The position numbers and the translations under genes are program-made. Source: Polaromonas eurypsychrophila (GTDB lineage Bacteria > Pseudomonadota > Gammaproteobacteria > Burkholderiales > Burkholderiaceae_C). Taken from it: DNA of 64,000 bases. The notes beneath the pieces are model-generated. The model did no database searches. It saw only the letters and a list, made by a program, of their open reading frames with translations, and was not told where the DNA came from. This document shows, piece after piece, positions 46,328 to 54,746 of the stretch (positions are counted from its first letter, which is position 1; the number at the start of each line of letters is the position of its first letter). The stretch covers positions 186,001 to 250,000 of the forward strand of contig NZ_BMIG01000001.1 in NCBI RefSeq assembly GCF_014641715.1. The letters run 5' to 3'.

Positions 46328-47239
46328 ATGAAATTAAGAGCAAACGGCATCGACATCGAAATCGAGGACAGCCATGCAGGTGACCTCACAGGGCGACCCG
46401 TGGTCCTTCTCATCATGGGCCTGGGCATGCAACTCGTGGCCTGGCCACCGGCGCTGGTGCAGTCGCTGGTGGACGCCGGTTACCGGGTGGTCCGGCTGGA
46501 CAACCGCGACATCGGGCTGTCGCAGAAATTCGATCACCTCGGCACGCCGAACCTGGTGTGGGCCAGTATCCGGTACCGGCTGGGACTGGGCGTGAAGGCG
46601 CCGTATGCGTTGCACGACATGGCGTCCGATGCGCTGGCGGTGCTTGACGCATTGGGCGTGGCAAAAGCCCATGTGCTTGGTGTCAGCATGGGCGGCATGA
46701 TCGCGCAGCGCGTGGCGCTGGCTGCGCCGCAGCGCGTGCTGAGCCTGACCAGCATCATGAGTTCGAGCGGCGCACGCGGCCTGCCGCAGGCCAAGCCTCA
46801 GGTCATGCGGGTGCTGCTGAGTCGCCCGGCCGGCAAGGACCTTTCTTCGGTGACCGACCATTACGTCAAACTCTTCAAGGCGATTGGCAGCCCCGGTTTT
46901 CCGGTGGACGACGCCGAGTTGCGTGAGCGCATCACAGCCGCAGCGCAGCGCAACTTCAATCCGGCTGGCGTGTTGCGCCAGATGGTGGCCATCGTTGCCG
47001 ACAGCCGGCGCGCCTCCGAACTGTCGGGCTTGTGTCTGCCCACGCTGGTGATCCATGGCAAGGCCGACCCGCTGGTGCCGTTTGCCTGCGGCGAAGACAC
47101 GGCGCGGCGTATTCCCGGCGCCACGCTGGTCGGGATTGAGGGCATGGGCCATGACCTGCCGGCCGGCGTGGTGCAGCGCATCCTGGAGCCGCTGGTTCCC
47201 CACCTGAAGGCGTCACAAGCAACACAGGCCAACGCATGA
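46328..47239 (+). CDS. Alpha/beta hydrolase
   Basis: A 303-residue alpha/beta-fold hydrolase. The nucleophile elbow is GVSMGGM with Ser120, the acid is probably in HGKADPLVP and the histidine in GMGHDLP. The oxyanion segment LIMGLGMQL precedes it. It resembles esterases and epoxide-hydrolase-type proteins, but the substrate is not predictable. It overlaps queF by four bases (ATGA), a tight coupling that has no obvious metabolic reason. Confidence 0.86.
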   Translation: MKLRANGIDIEIEDSHAGDLTGRPVVLLIMGLGMQLVAWPPALVQSLVDAGYRVVRLDNRDIGLSQKFDHLGTPNLVWASIRYRLGLGVKAPYALHDMASDALAVLDALGVAKAHVLGVSMGGMIAQRVALAAPQRVLSLTSIMSSSGARGLPQAKPQVMRVLLSRPAGKDLSSVTDHYVKLFKAIGSPGFPVDDAELRERITAAAQRNFNPAGVLRQMVAIVADSRRASELSGLCLPTLVIHGKADPLVPFACGEDTARRIPGATLVGIEGMGHDLPAGVVQRILEPLVPHLKASQATQANA

Positions 47240-48063
47240 ACAGCCCAGAACAATCCCAGCTCGGCAAGAGCTCTGCCTACATCGACCACTACGACGCTTC
47301 GCTGTTGTTCCCGATCCCGCGCGCCGTCAAGCGTGCAGAAATCGGTCTGGGCGACACCTTGCCCTTCATGGGCGCCGACATGTGGACCGCGTTCGAGCTG
47401 AGCTGGCTCAACCTGCGCGGCAAACCGCAAGTCGCATTGGCGCACATCACCGTGCCCTGCGAGTCGCCGAACATCGTCGAGAGCAAGTCCTTCAAGCTCT
47501 ACCTGAACAGCTTCAACAACACGCGTTTTCTGGACGCACGCGAGGTGCGGGAACGCATTCGCGCCGACCTCAACGCCGCGGTTGGTGCCGGTGTCGGCGT
47601 CAAGACCCTGGGCCCCGAGTTGTTTGACCAAGAGCCGGTGCACGAGCTCGACGGCCTGAACCTGGACCGGCTCGATGTCGAATGCATTCACTACACGCCG
47701 GCGCCCGAACTGCTGTTTGCCGACCATGAAGAGCCGGCGGTCAGCGAGACCCTGACGTCCAATCTGCTCAAAAGCAACTGCCTGGTCACCGGCCAGCCCG
47801 ACTGGGGCAGTGTGCAGATCAGGTATGAAGGCGCACCGATCGACCAGGAAGGTCTGCTGCAGTACATCGTGAGTTTTCGCAACCACAACGAGTTTCATGA
47901 GCAGTGTGTGGAGCGCATCTTCATGGACATCTGGACGCGCTGCCGCCCGCTCAGGCTGTCGGTCTATGCACGTTACACGCGGCGCGGCGGTCTGGACATC
48001 AACCCGTTTCGCACCAGCCACCCGCAGGCGCTGCCGGGTAATGTGCGGACGGCGCGGCAGTAG
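47236..48063 (+). CDS. queF: NADPH-dependent 7-cyano-7-deazaguanine reductase QueF
   Basis: A 275-residue enzyme of the long, two-module (E. coli) type. It reduces preQ0 to preQ1 in queuosine synthesis. The catalytic Cys182 is in [18 protein letters not shown], and the QueF motif [17 protein letters not shown] lies in the N-terminal half. The start overlaps the upstream hydrolase stop. The full length is preserved. A hairpin-like family C element begins about ten bases after the stop. Confidence 0.95.
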   Translation: MNSPEQSQLGKSSAYIDHYDASLLFPIPRAVKRAEIGLGDTLPFMGADMWTAFELSWLNLRGKPQVALAHITVPCESPNIVESKSFKLYLNSFNNTRFLDAREVRERIRADLNAAVGAGVGVKTLGPELFDQEPVHELDGLNLDRLDVECIHYTPAPELLFADHEEPAVSETLTSNLLKSNCLVTGQPDWGSVQIRYEGAPIDQEGLLQYIVSFRNHNEFHEQCVERIFMDIWTRCRPLRLSVYARYTRRGGLDINPFRTSHPQALPGNVRTARQ

Positions 48064-48073
48064 GGAAACCTTG

Positions 48074-48163
48074 TGTCATTGCGGGCTCCGACCCGCAATC
48101 CATGTGTGCATAACTGCAGCGTGGGTTCACCAGCATGGATCTCGGATCACGTCCGGAATGACA
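48074..48163. repeat. Family C element with 7-bp terminal inverted repeats
   Basis: A 90-base unit bounded by TGTCATT (48074-48080) and AATGACA (48157-48163), exact reverse complements. Internally, CAATCCATG near 48098 and CATGGATCT near 48134 are a second inverted pair, so the whole unit can fold as a long hairpin. A truncated relative is at 12694-12753. Confidence 0.65.
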
Positions 48164-48170
48164 GCGCTCT

Positions 48171-48233
48171 CCTTGATTTGCTACTAAATCAATAGCTGCT
48201 ACCACTTGTTCGACGTAGGCTAGAGCCCGATTT
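48171..48233. repeat. Dispersed intergenic repeat, family A copy 7
   Basis: CCTTGATTTGCTACTAAATC, AATAGCTGCTACCACTTGTT and GGCTAGAGCCCGATTTC. The far end overlaps the last codons of the minus-strand crotonase gene by about 14 bases. Confidence 0.75.
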
Positions 48234-49065
48234 CATTGAAATGCTGCAGCGGTGACAGGGCCGGGAAGTCGCCCGCGCGTTTTTCCTTCATTGCCGTCAC
48301 TGACTCGCGCACATGCTGGTTGCTCCAGATCGCGCCCTGCAGCCAGCCCATTTGTTTGAGCGCATCGTCCACCGAGTGGTCGCGCGCGTAATGAACCGCC
48401 TGCTTGGTGCCCCAGATGGCGACCGGGGGTTTGCTGGCAATCTCCCTGGCGCATAACAGCGCGCCGGCGAGCATGGCCTCGGCTGACTCAAACACCTCAT
48501 TGACCAGCCCGTAAGCCAGCGCCTTCTGCGCCGGCAGGCGGCGGCCGGTGTAAGCCAGCTCCTTGACCACCGCCAGCGGCACCAGCTTGGGCAGGCGCTG
48601 CAGCGTGCCGACGTCGGCGACCATGCCGATGTTGATTTCCTGGATGCAGAAAAACGCGTCGGCTGTGGCGTAACGGAGGCAGCAGGCCGTCACCATGTCG
48701 ACCGCCCCGCCAATGCAGCCGCCCTGGATCGCGGCAATCACCGGAATGCGCAGGCTCTCCAGCTTGGTAAAGGTCGCCTGCATGCCGGCCAGCAGGTCGA
48801 ACATCGCGGCGCGGCCTTCCGGGCTCTGGTCGTCCATTCTGATGGCGCCGCCAAAAGTCTCCAGCGCCATGCCGGCGCTGAAGTGTTTGCCGGTGCTGGA
48901 GATCAGCAGCACCCGTGCGTCGCCGGCCTTGTTAATTTGCGTCAGCACCGCATCGAGCTCGCGCCAGAACATCGGGTGCATGGTGTTCATCGCCTCGGGG
49001 CGATTGAGCACCAGGTGCGCGATGTGGTCGGTGGTGGAAAGGGTAAAGCAGGTCAGTGGATTCAT
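48220..49065 (-). CDS. Crotonase family; dienoyl-CoA isomerase-like
   Basis: A 281-residue enoyl-CoA hydratase/isomerase-fold protein. The oxyanion-hole segments STGKHFSAGMAL and QGGCIGGAVDM are present. The catalytic region reads QEINIGMVADVGTLQRLPKL, which has the Glu and Asp spacing of delta(3,5)-delta(2,4)-dienoyl-CoA isomerases rather than the two-Glu pattern of hydratases. It probably acts in beta-oxidation of unsaturated fatty acids. Start at the ATG at 49065 (MNPLTCFTLST). Its 3' end is overlapped by repeat A7, so the last few residues may be repeat-derived. Confidence 0.85.
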   Translation of the reverse strand: MNPLTCFTLSTTDHIAHLVLNRPEAMNTMHPMFWRELDAVLTQINKAGDARVLLISSTGKHFSAGMALETFGGAIRMDDQSPEGRAAMFDLLAGMQATFTKLESLRIPVIAAIQGGCIGGAVDMVTACCLRYATADAFFCIQEINIGMVADVGTLQRLPKLVPLAVVKELAYTGRRLPAQKALAYGLVNEVFESAEAMLAGALLCAREIASKPPVAIWGTKQAVHYARDHSVDDALKQMGWLQGAIWSNQHVRESVTAMKEKRAGDFPALSPLQHFNEIGL

Positions 49066-49090
49066 CCCCGCCAATGTAAGCCAGATGCGC

Positions 49091-49399
49091 TCAGGTCACC
49101 AGATCAAGCCAGTCACACCTGAGACGCTGCGTGGCATGGGCCCGTGCCCGCAAGCGGGCATACAGCACCGGCATCCAAATGCCGAGCAGGCACAGCGGAT
49201 AGGCCCAGGGCGCTTCGAAAGCGTAAGCTGGCAAACAGCCCACCCAGCCCACCCAGCCCATCATCCAGAGCGTCAGCACCCCATCCCACGTATAACATTC
49301 CATCGGCTGGGCGGCGTGGTGGGCAACGCGCCAGTTTTTCAAGCGTTCTATTTGCGCGAGTGAGATGTGCCGCGGCGGGTGGTTGACAGGGACCGGCAT
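49091..49399 (-). CDS. Small Trp-rich membrane protein of unknown function
   Basis: A 102-residue protein with a soluble N-terminus (MPVPVNHPPRHISLAQIERL), then two hydrophobic segments: GVLTLWMMGWVGWVGCLPAY and PWAYPLCLLGIWMPVLYA, with a basic C-terminus (RLRARAHATQRLR). I do not recognise the family. A near-ideal ribosome site (CGGAGG, five bases spacing) precedes the ATG at 49399, supporting a real gene. It lies 25 bases upstream of the crotonase gene on the same strand and is probably cotranscribed with it. Confidence 0.7.
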   Translation of the reverse strand: MPVPVNHPPRHISLAQIERLKNWRVAHHAAQPMECYTWDGVLTLWMMGWVGWVGCLPAYAFEAPWAYPLCLLGIWMPVLYARLRARAHATQRLRCDWLDLVT

Positions 49400-49560
49400 A
49401 TGAGCCTCCGTGCTGGAAACTCCAATGTAAGTTTCGTGAAAGGTGTTGTCAACTCCGTTCAGCGCTGTTTTTTCAACCCGGCGCGGGCAGTCGGCGTATT
49501 GGCGGCTGGCTTGTACTCAGCCACCGCCTTGGCCCGATACTTGGGAGAGCCAGGTCCGCG

Positions 49561-50211
49561 TCAGATCCGGCGTCGGCGCGGCACCACGGTGAGCTGCATC
49601 GTGGCTTTCCCCGGTGAGGCGCTGACCGTCGTCTGCTGCGGTGCGATGTCCAGCAGTTGGTCCGCATGCCAGACCTTGATCTGGGCCCCGCCATCGGGAA
49701 TCTGCTCGATATTGGCAATGCCATCTGCACCCGTCAGCAGGGTCCAGGGCGACTCACTGACATACACATGGCCACGCATGGAGCCGTGGATGTGGCAGCC
49801 CAGCAGCACGGCGCCGGCTTTTTCAAACACTGCCTCGGCTGTTTTGCCCGGTTTGCCCTCGGGCTTGCCATCCAGGCGCAATTCAAAACCGCCGCTGCTG
49901 GCGGTGTTGAACTGGGCGAAACCGGCTGCCGAAGCGCGCACATGGTGCTCCCAGGGATCGTTGTTGACAAACAGGGCTTTGGTCCCAACCGCCACCACAC
50001 TGACTGCTGGAATGAAGCGCATTTTTTCCTGGGTGATGGTCACCTGCATTGGCAGCGCCGTCTTGGGCGTTCCCTTGTTGGCAGGTATGACCACCACCAC
50101 AGCGTCCTGCACCGGTTTGCCCTCCTTGTCCAGCACCAGCACCTGCAAATTGCCGGCGCTGGCCCAGCCAGTCAGGGCAGCCAGCGTCAGGGAGAGGATG
50201 GTTTTTTTCAT
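49561..50211 (-). CDS. Exported cupredoxin-like protein
   Basis: A 216-residue protein with a signal peptide (MKKTILSLTLAALTGWASA). The copper-type ligand pattern is visible: H89/H90 in NNDPWEHHVRAS, then C139 with H140, H142 and H148 in LLGCHIHGSMRGHVYV. It resembles the plastocyanin-like proteins annotated in methylamine-utilisation contexts. It would carry electrons or bind copper in the periplasm. It starts 27 bases after the truncated globin gene, whose signal peptide begins with nearly the same residues (MKKTLLSL). The frame stays open for another 33 codons beyond the TGA at 49561-49563. Confidence 0.8.
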   Translation of the reverse strand: MKKTILSLTLAALTGWASAGNLQVLVLDKEGKPVQDAVVVVIPANKGTPKTALPMQVTITQEKMRFIPAVSVVAVGTKALFVNNDPWEHHVRASAAGFAQFNTASSGGFELRLDGKPEGKPGKTAEAVFEKAGAVLLGCHIHGSMRGHVYVSESPWTLLTGADGIANIEQIPDGGAQIKVWHADQLLDIAPQQTTVSASPGKATMQLTVVPRRRRI

Positions 50212-50238
50212 GGTGAGGGCAATCCGGTAGGTAGAGGT

Positions 50239-50679
50239 TTAGCGAACCGTGATGGTATCGCGGTGCATTGGTGCCAGCAATGCCAGCATCTGGTTTTGCG
50301 TGCGGAAAGGGATGCCTTTGGCGTCCATGCTTTGCTGCAGCACTTCGACCAGCGCGTTGAAGTCAGACTTTTTGATGTCGAGGTTGGCATGCGCGCTTTT
50401 CATGTCGGCACCTTTGTAGACGCAGGGGCCGCCGGCCAGCGAACACAACTGGTCCACCAGTTGCTCTTTGACGCGCTGCTGGTTGGACGGTTTGAAGTGT
50501 GGGCCGGTGCGCGGATCGGCCAGTAGCCGGACCATGAAGTCGTCCATCAGCGACACCAGGCCAGCTTTTTCGCCAAAGGCCTTGTAGAGCTGGTCGTTAG
50601 ATGCAGTTTGCGCGAACGAGGCACCGGCCATCAGCAGACCGGAGGCGGCCAGCACGAGAGAGAGAAGGGTTTTTTTCAT
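50239..50679 (-). CDS. Exported group I truncated hemoglobin
   Basis: A 146-residue protein: signal peptide of about 23 residues (MKKTLLSLVLAASGLLMAGA SFA) followed by a group I truncated globin. The proximal His is H97 in KSAHANLDIKKSDFNALVEV, and the start of the globin core is AFGEKAGLVSLMDDFMVRLL. Two cysteines (C79 and C86, QLCSLAGGPC) could form a disulfide after export. Truncated globins usually act in the cytosol on oxygen or nitric oxide; an exported form is unusual. It lies between the DUF3034 and cupredoxin genes with short spacers (44 and 27 bases), so they form one operon. Confidence 0.88.
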   Translation of the reverse strand: MKKTLLSLVLAASGLLMAGASFAQTASNDQLYKAFGEKAGLVSLMDDFMVRLLADPRTGPHFKPSNQQRVKEQLVDQLCSLAGGPCVYKGADMKSAHANLDIKKSDFNALVEVLQQSMDAKGIPFRTQNQMLALLAPMHRDTITVR

Positions 50680-50723
50680 GTCAGTTCCTTGAAGGTTTTT
50701 AAAAAGCGTGAGTGGGCAGACGC

Positions 50724-51638
50724 TTAGAAGGCTACCTGGGCCGACAGGTAATAACCCGTTTGCTTGCGACTGGCGGTGGTCAGTGGAACGATCGTTCCCA
50801 AATCTACATAGGCAAGGGTCACCGAGAGATTTTTATTAGGGGCCCAGGCGACAAAAATATCTTTCCAATCTTCTGCACGCAGGCCGTTTGCCCCAGCAAC
50901 CGGAAGTCGCAGTTTGTCCCGCATTGAGCGGTATTCGGCGCCCACCACCCAATTTTTGCTGATCAGGTAGGCGACTGAGAATTCGGGCTGCAAACTGTAG
51001 GAATTGTCGGAGGTGCTGCCAAAACCGAGCAGGCCGTTCTGGTTGGCCTTGGTCGCACGCAAAGTGCCGTTGACCAGCAGGCTTTGACCAAGAAACAGCT
51101 TGGTGGCGCTGACATACAGGTCCACGCCTTCACGCTTGGCGCCCAGTGCACGCAGGGTGCCATCCAGGCCGGTGGAGCCGAGGTTCTTCAGTTCGACGCC
51201 GACCGCTATTTGCGGCATCAGCGAGTCGCTGTCGAGGATGGCGTCGCCCGCGACGCGCACCTTGGCGCCCAAAATGGTTTGTTTCAGATGCAGGCCCGGC
51301 AGGCCCAGCCCGGTGCCGGTGACACCGGTCTTGAAGTCCTGCTGGGCAATCGACAACTCATAACGGTCATGGATGCCGACCGAGGCGCCGACGATGTTCA
51401 GGCCGTAGTCCTTGGTGCGGGCGGTTGTGACAAAGGCGGTGCCGCCGATTTCACCCTCCGTGGCGTTGCTGCCGATCACCGCCCAGGGGGTCAGGCCGCC
51501 GCCCGCTGCGCCGTCGATGCTGCTGACACCACCGGTGAGCAGCAGTTTGCCGGTCTCGGCATGGGCAGACAGGCTGGCACCGGCACAGATCATGGCGGTG
51601 CAGGCGGCGATGAGGTGGGGGGCAGATTTAAGCTTCAT
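50724..51638 (-). CDS. DUF3034 family outer-membrane-barrel-like protein
   Basis: A 304-residue protein with a signal peptide (MKLKSAPHLIAACTAMICAG ASLSAHA). The mature part shows the alternating polar/hydrophobic pattern of beta strands and ends in phenylalanine (YYLSAQVAF), both signs of an outer-membrane barrel. I recognise the DUF3034 family from its TGGVSSIDGAAGGGLTPW start. No activity is known. AGGAG lies six bases before the ATG at 51638. It leads the operon with the truncated globin and the cupredoxin, suggesting a transport or docking role for them. Confidence 0.84.
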   Translation of the reverse strand: MKLKSAPHLIAACTAMICAGASLSAHAETGKLLLTGGVSSIDGAAGGGLTPWAVIGSNATEGEIGGTAFVTTARTKDYGLNIVGASVGIHDRYELSIAQQDFKTGVTGTGLGLPGLHLKQTILGAKVRVAGDAILDSDSLMPQIAVGVELKNLGSTGLDGTLRALGAKREGVDLYVSATKLFLGQSLLVNGTLRATKANQNGLLGFGSTSDNSYSLQPEFSVAYLISKNWVVGAEYRSMRDKLRLPVAGANGLRAEDWKDIFVAWAPNKNLSVTLAYVDLGTIVPLTTASRKQTGYYLSAQVAF

Positions 51639-51859
51639 GGGGCGCTCCTTTTTTGTGACGTAAAGATCAGGGAATGGGGAATGTAATTAGATGTACCAAA
51701 ACGATACGGGCAGTGTTTGGGGCTGGATTCAGAAAAAGGGCATTTTTTTTGCGACTATCTGCGTTACATCTTTGGCATCGGGTGAATCTGTAAGCGTGTG
51801 CCCTACGTATATTCCCTGCTACCCCACCCACCTTCAGGTCAATTTTCAGGAGTTACCTT

Positions 51860-51925
51860 ATGCCGCGCCTACTTGATCCTTGCTCCTTTGTTCTGGCCAG
51901 GCCTGTAGCGGCGTTCCAGGCATGA
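51860..51925 (+). CDS. 21-codon leader ORF before the cytochrome c gene
   Basis: The ATG at 51860 follows AGGAG by seven bases and opens MPRLLDPCSFVL..., ending at TGA 51923-51925, which overlaps the cytochrome c ATG (ATGA at 51922-51925). Ribosomes ending here could restart at the cytochrome gene, which itself has no good ribosome site. The single Cys is noted but its meaning is unknown. It could be a coupling peptide or chance. Confidence 0.4.
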   Translation: MPRLLDPCSFVLARPVAAFQA

Positions 51926-52311
51926 GGGCGGGTTGGCTGCTTGCTCTGGCGTTGACGGCCGGTTCTGCCTGGGCGCAAAACACCGGCGCGCGTGAGTGGC
52001 GAACCCCGCCGCCCGGCGATGTACAGCGCGGCATGGCGTTCTACCAGACCCGCTGCACGGCCTGCCATGCGGTGGACAGCAACAAGACAGGCCCGGCGCA
52101 CCGAGGCGTGTTGGGCCGCCGGGTTGGCGGCCTCAAGGGTTACACATACTCCGACGAGCTGTCGCAATCGCGTCTGCGCTGGACCCCGCAAACCCTGAAT
52201 GTCTGGCTGGAGGACCCGGAAGAACTGGTGGCTGGCCAGCGCATGGGTTTCCAGGTGAATGATGCGCAGGAGCGGGCCGACCTGATTGCCTATCTGGCCA
52301 CGCTCAAATAA
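51922..52311 (+). CDS. Periplasmic class I cytochrome c
   Basis: A 129-residue cytochrome c with a signal peptide (MRAGWLLALALTAGSAWAQ). The heme-binding motif is C45-TA-C48-H49 and the axial methionine is probably M108 in GQRMGFQV. The fold matches soluble c-type cytochromes of the c2/c552 class that carry electrons to oxidases or other reductases. The ATG at 51922 was chosen by the signal peptide. The DUF3034-globin-cupredoxin operon starts 284 bases away on the other strand, so a shared control region is likely. It converges on dinB. Confidence 0.92.
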   Translation: MRAGWLLALALTAGSAWAQNTGAREWRTPPPGDVQRGMAFYQTRCTACHAVDSNKTGPAHRGVLGRRVGGLKGYTYSDELSQSRLRWTPQTLNVWLEDPEELVAGQRMGFQVNDAQERADLIAYLATLK

Positions 52312-52343
52312 ACGCGACAGTCCGCGCCGTCTCCTGGCTGGCC

Positions 52344-53600
52344 TCAGAAAAGCTGGTCGTTTGCTATAAATTCAGGAGCGATCTGCACACGTTGGGCATG
52401 GGCTAGAAGCAGATTTGGTTCAACAACCGGGGCGTCGCCGGCTTTCGCCAGTGTTGCGGCCCGCACGCCCAGCAGGCGCAGGCGCTGGCTCAAAGGAACC
52501 CGCTTCAGGCACAGGCCGGCAATTTTGCGAATGGTTTTGGCATCGGAGGTATAAAACTCCGCGGTTTGATCCCGCGTGGCGATTCTGAAGTCGTCATACC
52601 GCAGCTTGATGCCTATGGTTTTGGCGACGTAGCCCTTACGCTGCAAGTCGTCGGCCAGGCGGGTGCACAGGTCGGTGAAGATCGCGCCAAGTGCAACCTT
52701 GTCACGCACCGCATGCAGGTCGCGCTCGAAGGTGGTCTCGCGGCTCATGCTGACCGGTTCGCTCTCGGTCACCACCGGGCTGTCATCGCGGCCCCAGGCC
52801 ACAGCGTGCATCCAGGCGCCGGTGGCCTTGCCGAAGTTGTCGACCAGCCAGCCCGCGTCCTGCGCGGCGAGTTCACCAATGGTGTGGATGTGCAGCTTCG
52901 CGAGTTTTTCGCCGGCCTTGGGGCCGATGCCGTTGATCTTTCGCACGTTGAGCGGCCAGACTTTGTCCTGCAGGTCGGCCTCATGAACAATCGAGATGCC
53001 GTTGGGCTTGTTGAACTCGCTGGCCATCTTGGCCAGCAGCCGGTTCGGCGCGACGCCGATGGAGCAGGTCAGGCCGGTGGCTTCAAAAATCGCTTTCTGG
53101 ATCAGCCGCGCCAGCACGCGCCCGCTCTCGCGCTGGCCGCCGGGCACGTCGGTGAAGTCGATGTAGACCTCGTCCACACCGCGGTCCTGCATCTGCGGTG
53201 CAATCTCGGTGATGGTGCTTTTGAACAGCCGCGAGTATTTGCGCACCTCGTCAAAGTCCACCGGCAGCACGATGGCCTGCGGGCAGAGTTTGGCCGCTTT
53301 CATCATGCCCATGGCCGACCCCACGCCGAACTGCCGCGCGGCATAGGTGGCGGTGGTGATGACGCCACGGCCCACATAGTCCTTGAGAAGCGGAAATTCG
53401 GCCACCGGGATGAAGCGCAGCGCGCGTTCGGCGTCGGCGCGTATCGCTTCGTCCACCTTGCGCCGTCCGCCGCCTATGACCACCGGCAGGCCTTTGAGCT
53501 GCGGATAACGCAGCAGCTCGATGGACGCAAAAAAAGCGTCCATGTCGAGGTGGGCAATGCGGCGCAGTTTGCCGGCGGACGGCGGCGGGAGGTCTGTCAC
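52344..53600 (-). CDS. dinB: DNA polymerase IV
   Basis: A 418-residue Y-family polymerase that copies past damaged bases. The catalytic motifs DMDAFFASIE near the start and RGVDEVYIDFTD are intact, and the little-finger domain runs to RLLGVRAATL. The C-terminal tail of about 25 residues (ending NDQLF) is encoded by a family A repeat. That end, with QLF, might still act as or replace a beta-clamp motif. Start at the GTG at 53600 (VTDLPPPSAGKLRR), which places the catalytic Asp at the normal distance; the frame extends further upstream without a better start. Confidence 0.92.
   Translation of the reverse strand: MTDLPPPSAGKLRRIAHLDMDAFFASIELLRYPQLKGLPVVIGGGRRKVDEAIRADAERALRFIPVAEFPLLKDYVGRGVITTATYAARQFGVGSAMGMMKAAKLCPQAIVLPVDFDEVRKYSRLFKSTITEIAPQMQDRGVDEVYIDFTDVPGGQRESGRVLARLIQKAIFEATGLTCSIGVAPNRLLAKMASEFNKPNGISIVHEADLQDKVWPLNVRKINGIGPKAGEKLAKLHIHTIGELAAQDAGWLVDNFGKATGAWMHAVAWGRDDSPVVTESEPVSMSRETTFERDLHAVRDKVALGAIFTDLCTRLADDLQRKGYVAKTIGIKLRYDDFRIATRDQTAEFYTSDAKTIRKIAGLCLKRVPLSQRLRLLGVRAATLAKAGDAPVVEPNLLLAHAQRVQIAPEFIANDQLF
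52362..52416. repeat. Dispersed repeat, family A copy 8 (inside dinB)
   Basis: GCTATAAATTCAGGAGCGAT then GGGCATGGGCTAGAAGCAGA matches both halves of the family. It lies within the last 25 codons of dinB and ends about 18 bases from the stop codon, so the gene reads through the repeat. Confidence 0.7.
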
Positions 53601-53729
53601 CCGGCAAGCATAGCGCCGCACGCGGCGTAGGCTTGCGCTGACGCATTTCTTTCCCGCTTGCCCACAGTGGCGCGATACGCCAACAGGAAAACTCGAATCT
53701 TTCACCCTGACCATGAAGGCGTTTCCACC

Positions 53730-54551
53730 ATGAATTTCATCACCACCCCTGACCAGACCAGGCTTTATTTCAAGGACTGGGGCACCGGCCGACCTGTCAT
53801 CCTGTTGCATGGCTGGCCGCTGTCTTCGGACAGCTGGGACGACCAGGCCATGGCCATCGCCGATGCAGGTTATCGTGTGATTTCTTATGACCGGCGTGGC
53901 TTTGGCCGCTCCTCGCAGCCATGGACCGGTTATGACTACGACACCCTGGCCGACGATCTGGCGGCAGTGATTGAGCAGACCGGCGCGCAAGACGCGGTGC
54001 TGGTTGGCTTCTCGATGGGCGGTGGCGAGGTGGCGCGTTACATGTCGCGCCATGGCGGCAAATCGGTGTCCCAAGCCATTTTGGTGTCCTCGGTCTTGCC
54101 CTACATGCTCAAGACGGCGGACAACCCCGATGGCACCGATCAGGCGGTGTTCGACAAGATGGCGCAAGGCATGAAGGAGGATCGCGCCAAATTTTTCGCA
54201 GCTTTCTACAAGGATTTTTTTGGTGTGGGCATGGTGTCGCACCCGGTCAGTGACGAGGTGCTGGACTGGGCCTGTAGCGTGTCCATGCAGGCCGGCCTGA
54301 AAGCAACGCTGGCATGCGCTGATTCATTTTCCAGCACCGATTTCCGGGGCGATTTGCCGGCTTTCAATGTGCCGACGCTGATCATTCACGGGACCGGCGA
54401 CAAAATCGTGCCTATCGATGCCTCGGCCCGAGCCGCCTCCCGCGGTATCGCGCAGTCCACGCTGATTGAATACGATGGCGCGCCGCATGGCTTGCAGGCC
54501 AGCCACAAAGAGCAACTGACCCGGGACCTGCTGGCGTTCATGCGCAAGTAA
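53730..54551 (+). CDS. Alpha/beta hydrolase, non-heme chloroperoxidase type
   Basis: A 273-residue hydrolase beginning MNFITTPDQTRLYFKDWGTG. The nucleophile elbow GFSMGGGEV, the acid in HGTGDKIVP and the histidine in APHGLQASHKE give the triad of the perhydrolase/chloroperoxidase group. Such enzymes hydrolyse esters and may form peracids. It diverges from dinB with a 129-base spacer. Its physiological substrate is unknown. Confidence 0.87.
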   Translation: MNFITTPDQTRLYFKDWGTGRPVILLHGWPLSSDSWDDQAMAIADAGYRVISYDRRGFGRSSQPWTGYDYDTLADDLAAVIEQTGAQDAVLVGFSMGGGEVARYMSRHGGKSVSQAILVSSVLPYMLKTADNPDGTDQAVFDKMAQGMKEDRAKFFAAFYKDFFGVGMVSHPVSDEVLDWACSVSMQAGLKATLACADSFSSTDFRGDLPAFNVPTLIIHGTGDKIVPIDASARAASRGIAQSTLIEYDGAPHGLQASHKEQLTRDLLAFMRK

Positions 54552-54746
54552 GGAAAGCGCTGAAGCAGTCCCTGGTGGTGCGTGATCACCCGGCGTGGAG
54601 CGCTGTGCAGCTCCGGATTTCTTGCCCAAGGCCTGTTCTTGGCTGCAACATCCGCCTTGCGCCTTCCGGTCCTCTTGCCGTGTTGTGCAAGGGCCTGTTC
54701 AGCGCATACCAGGTTCCAGCGGCTGCTCGCGAACGGCATGGGGTCT

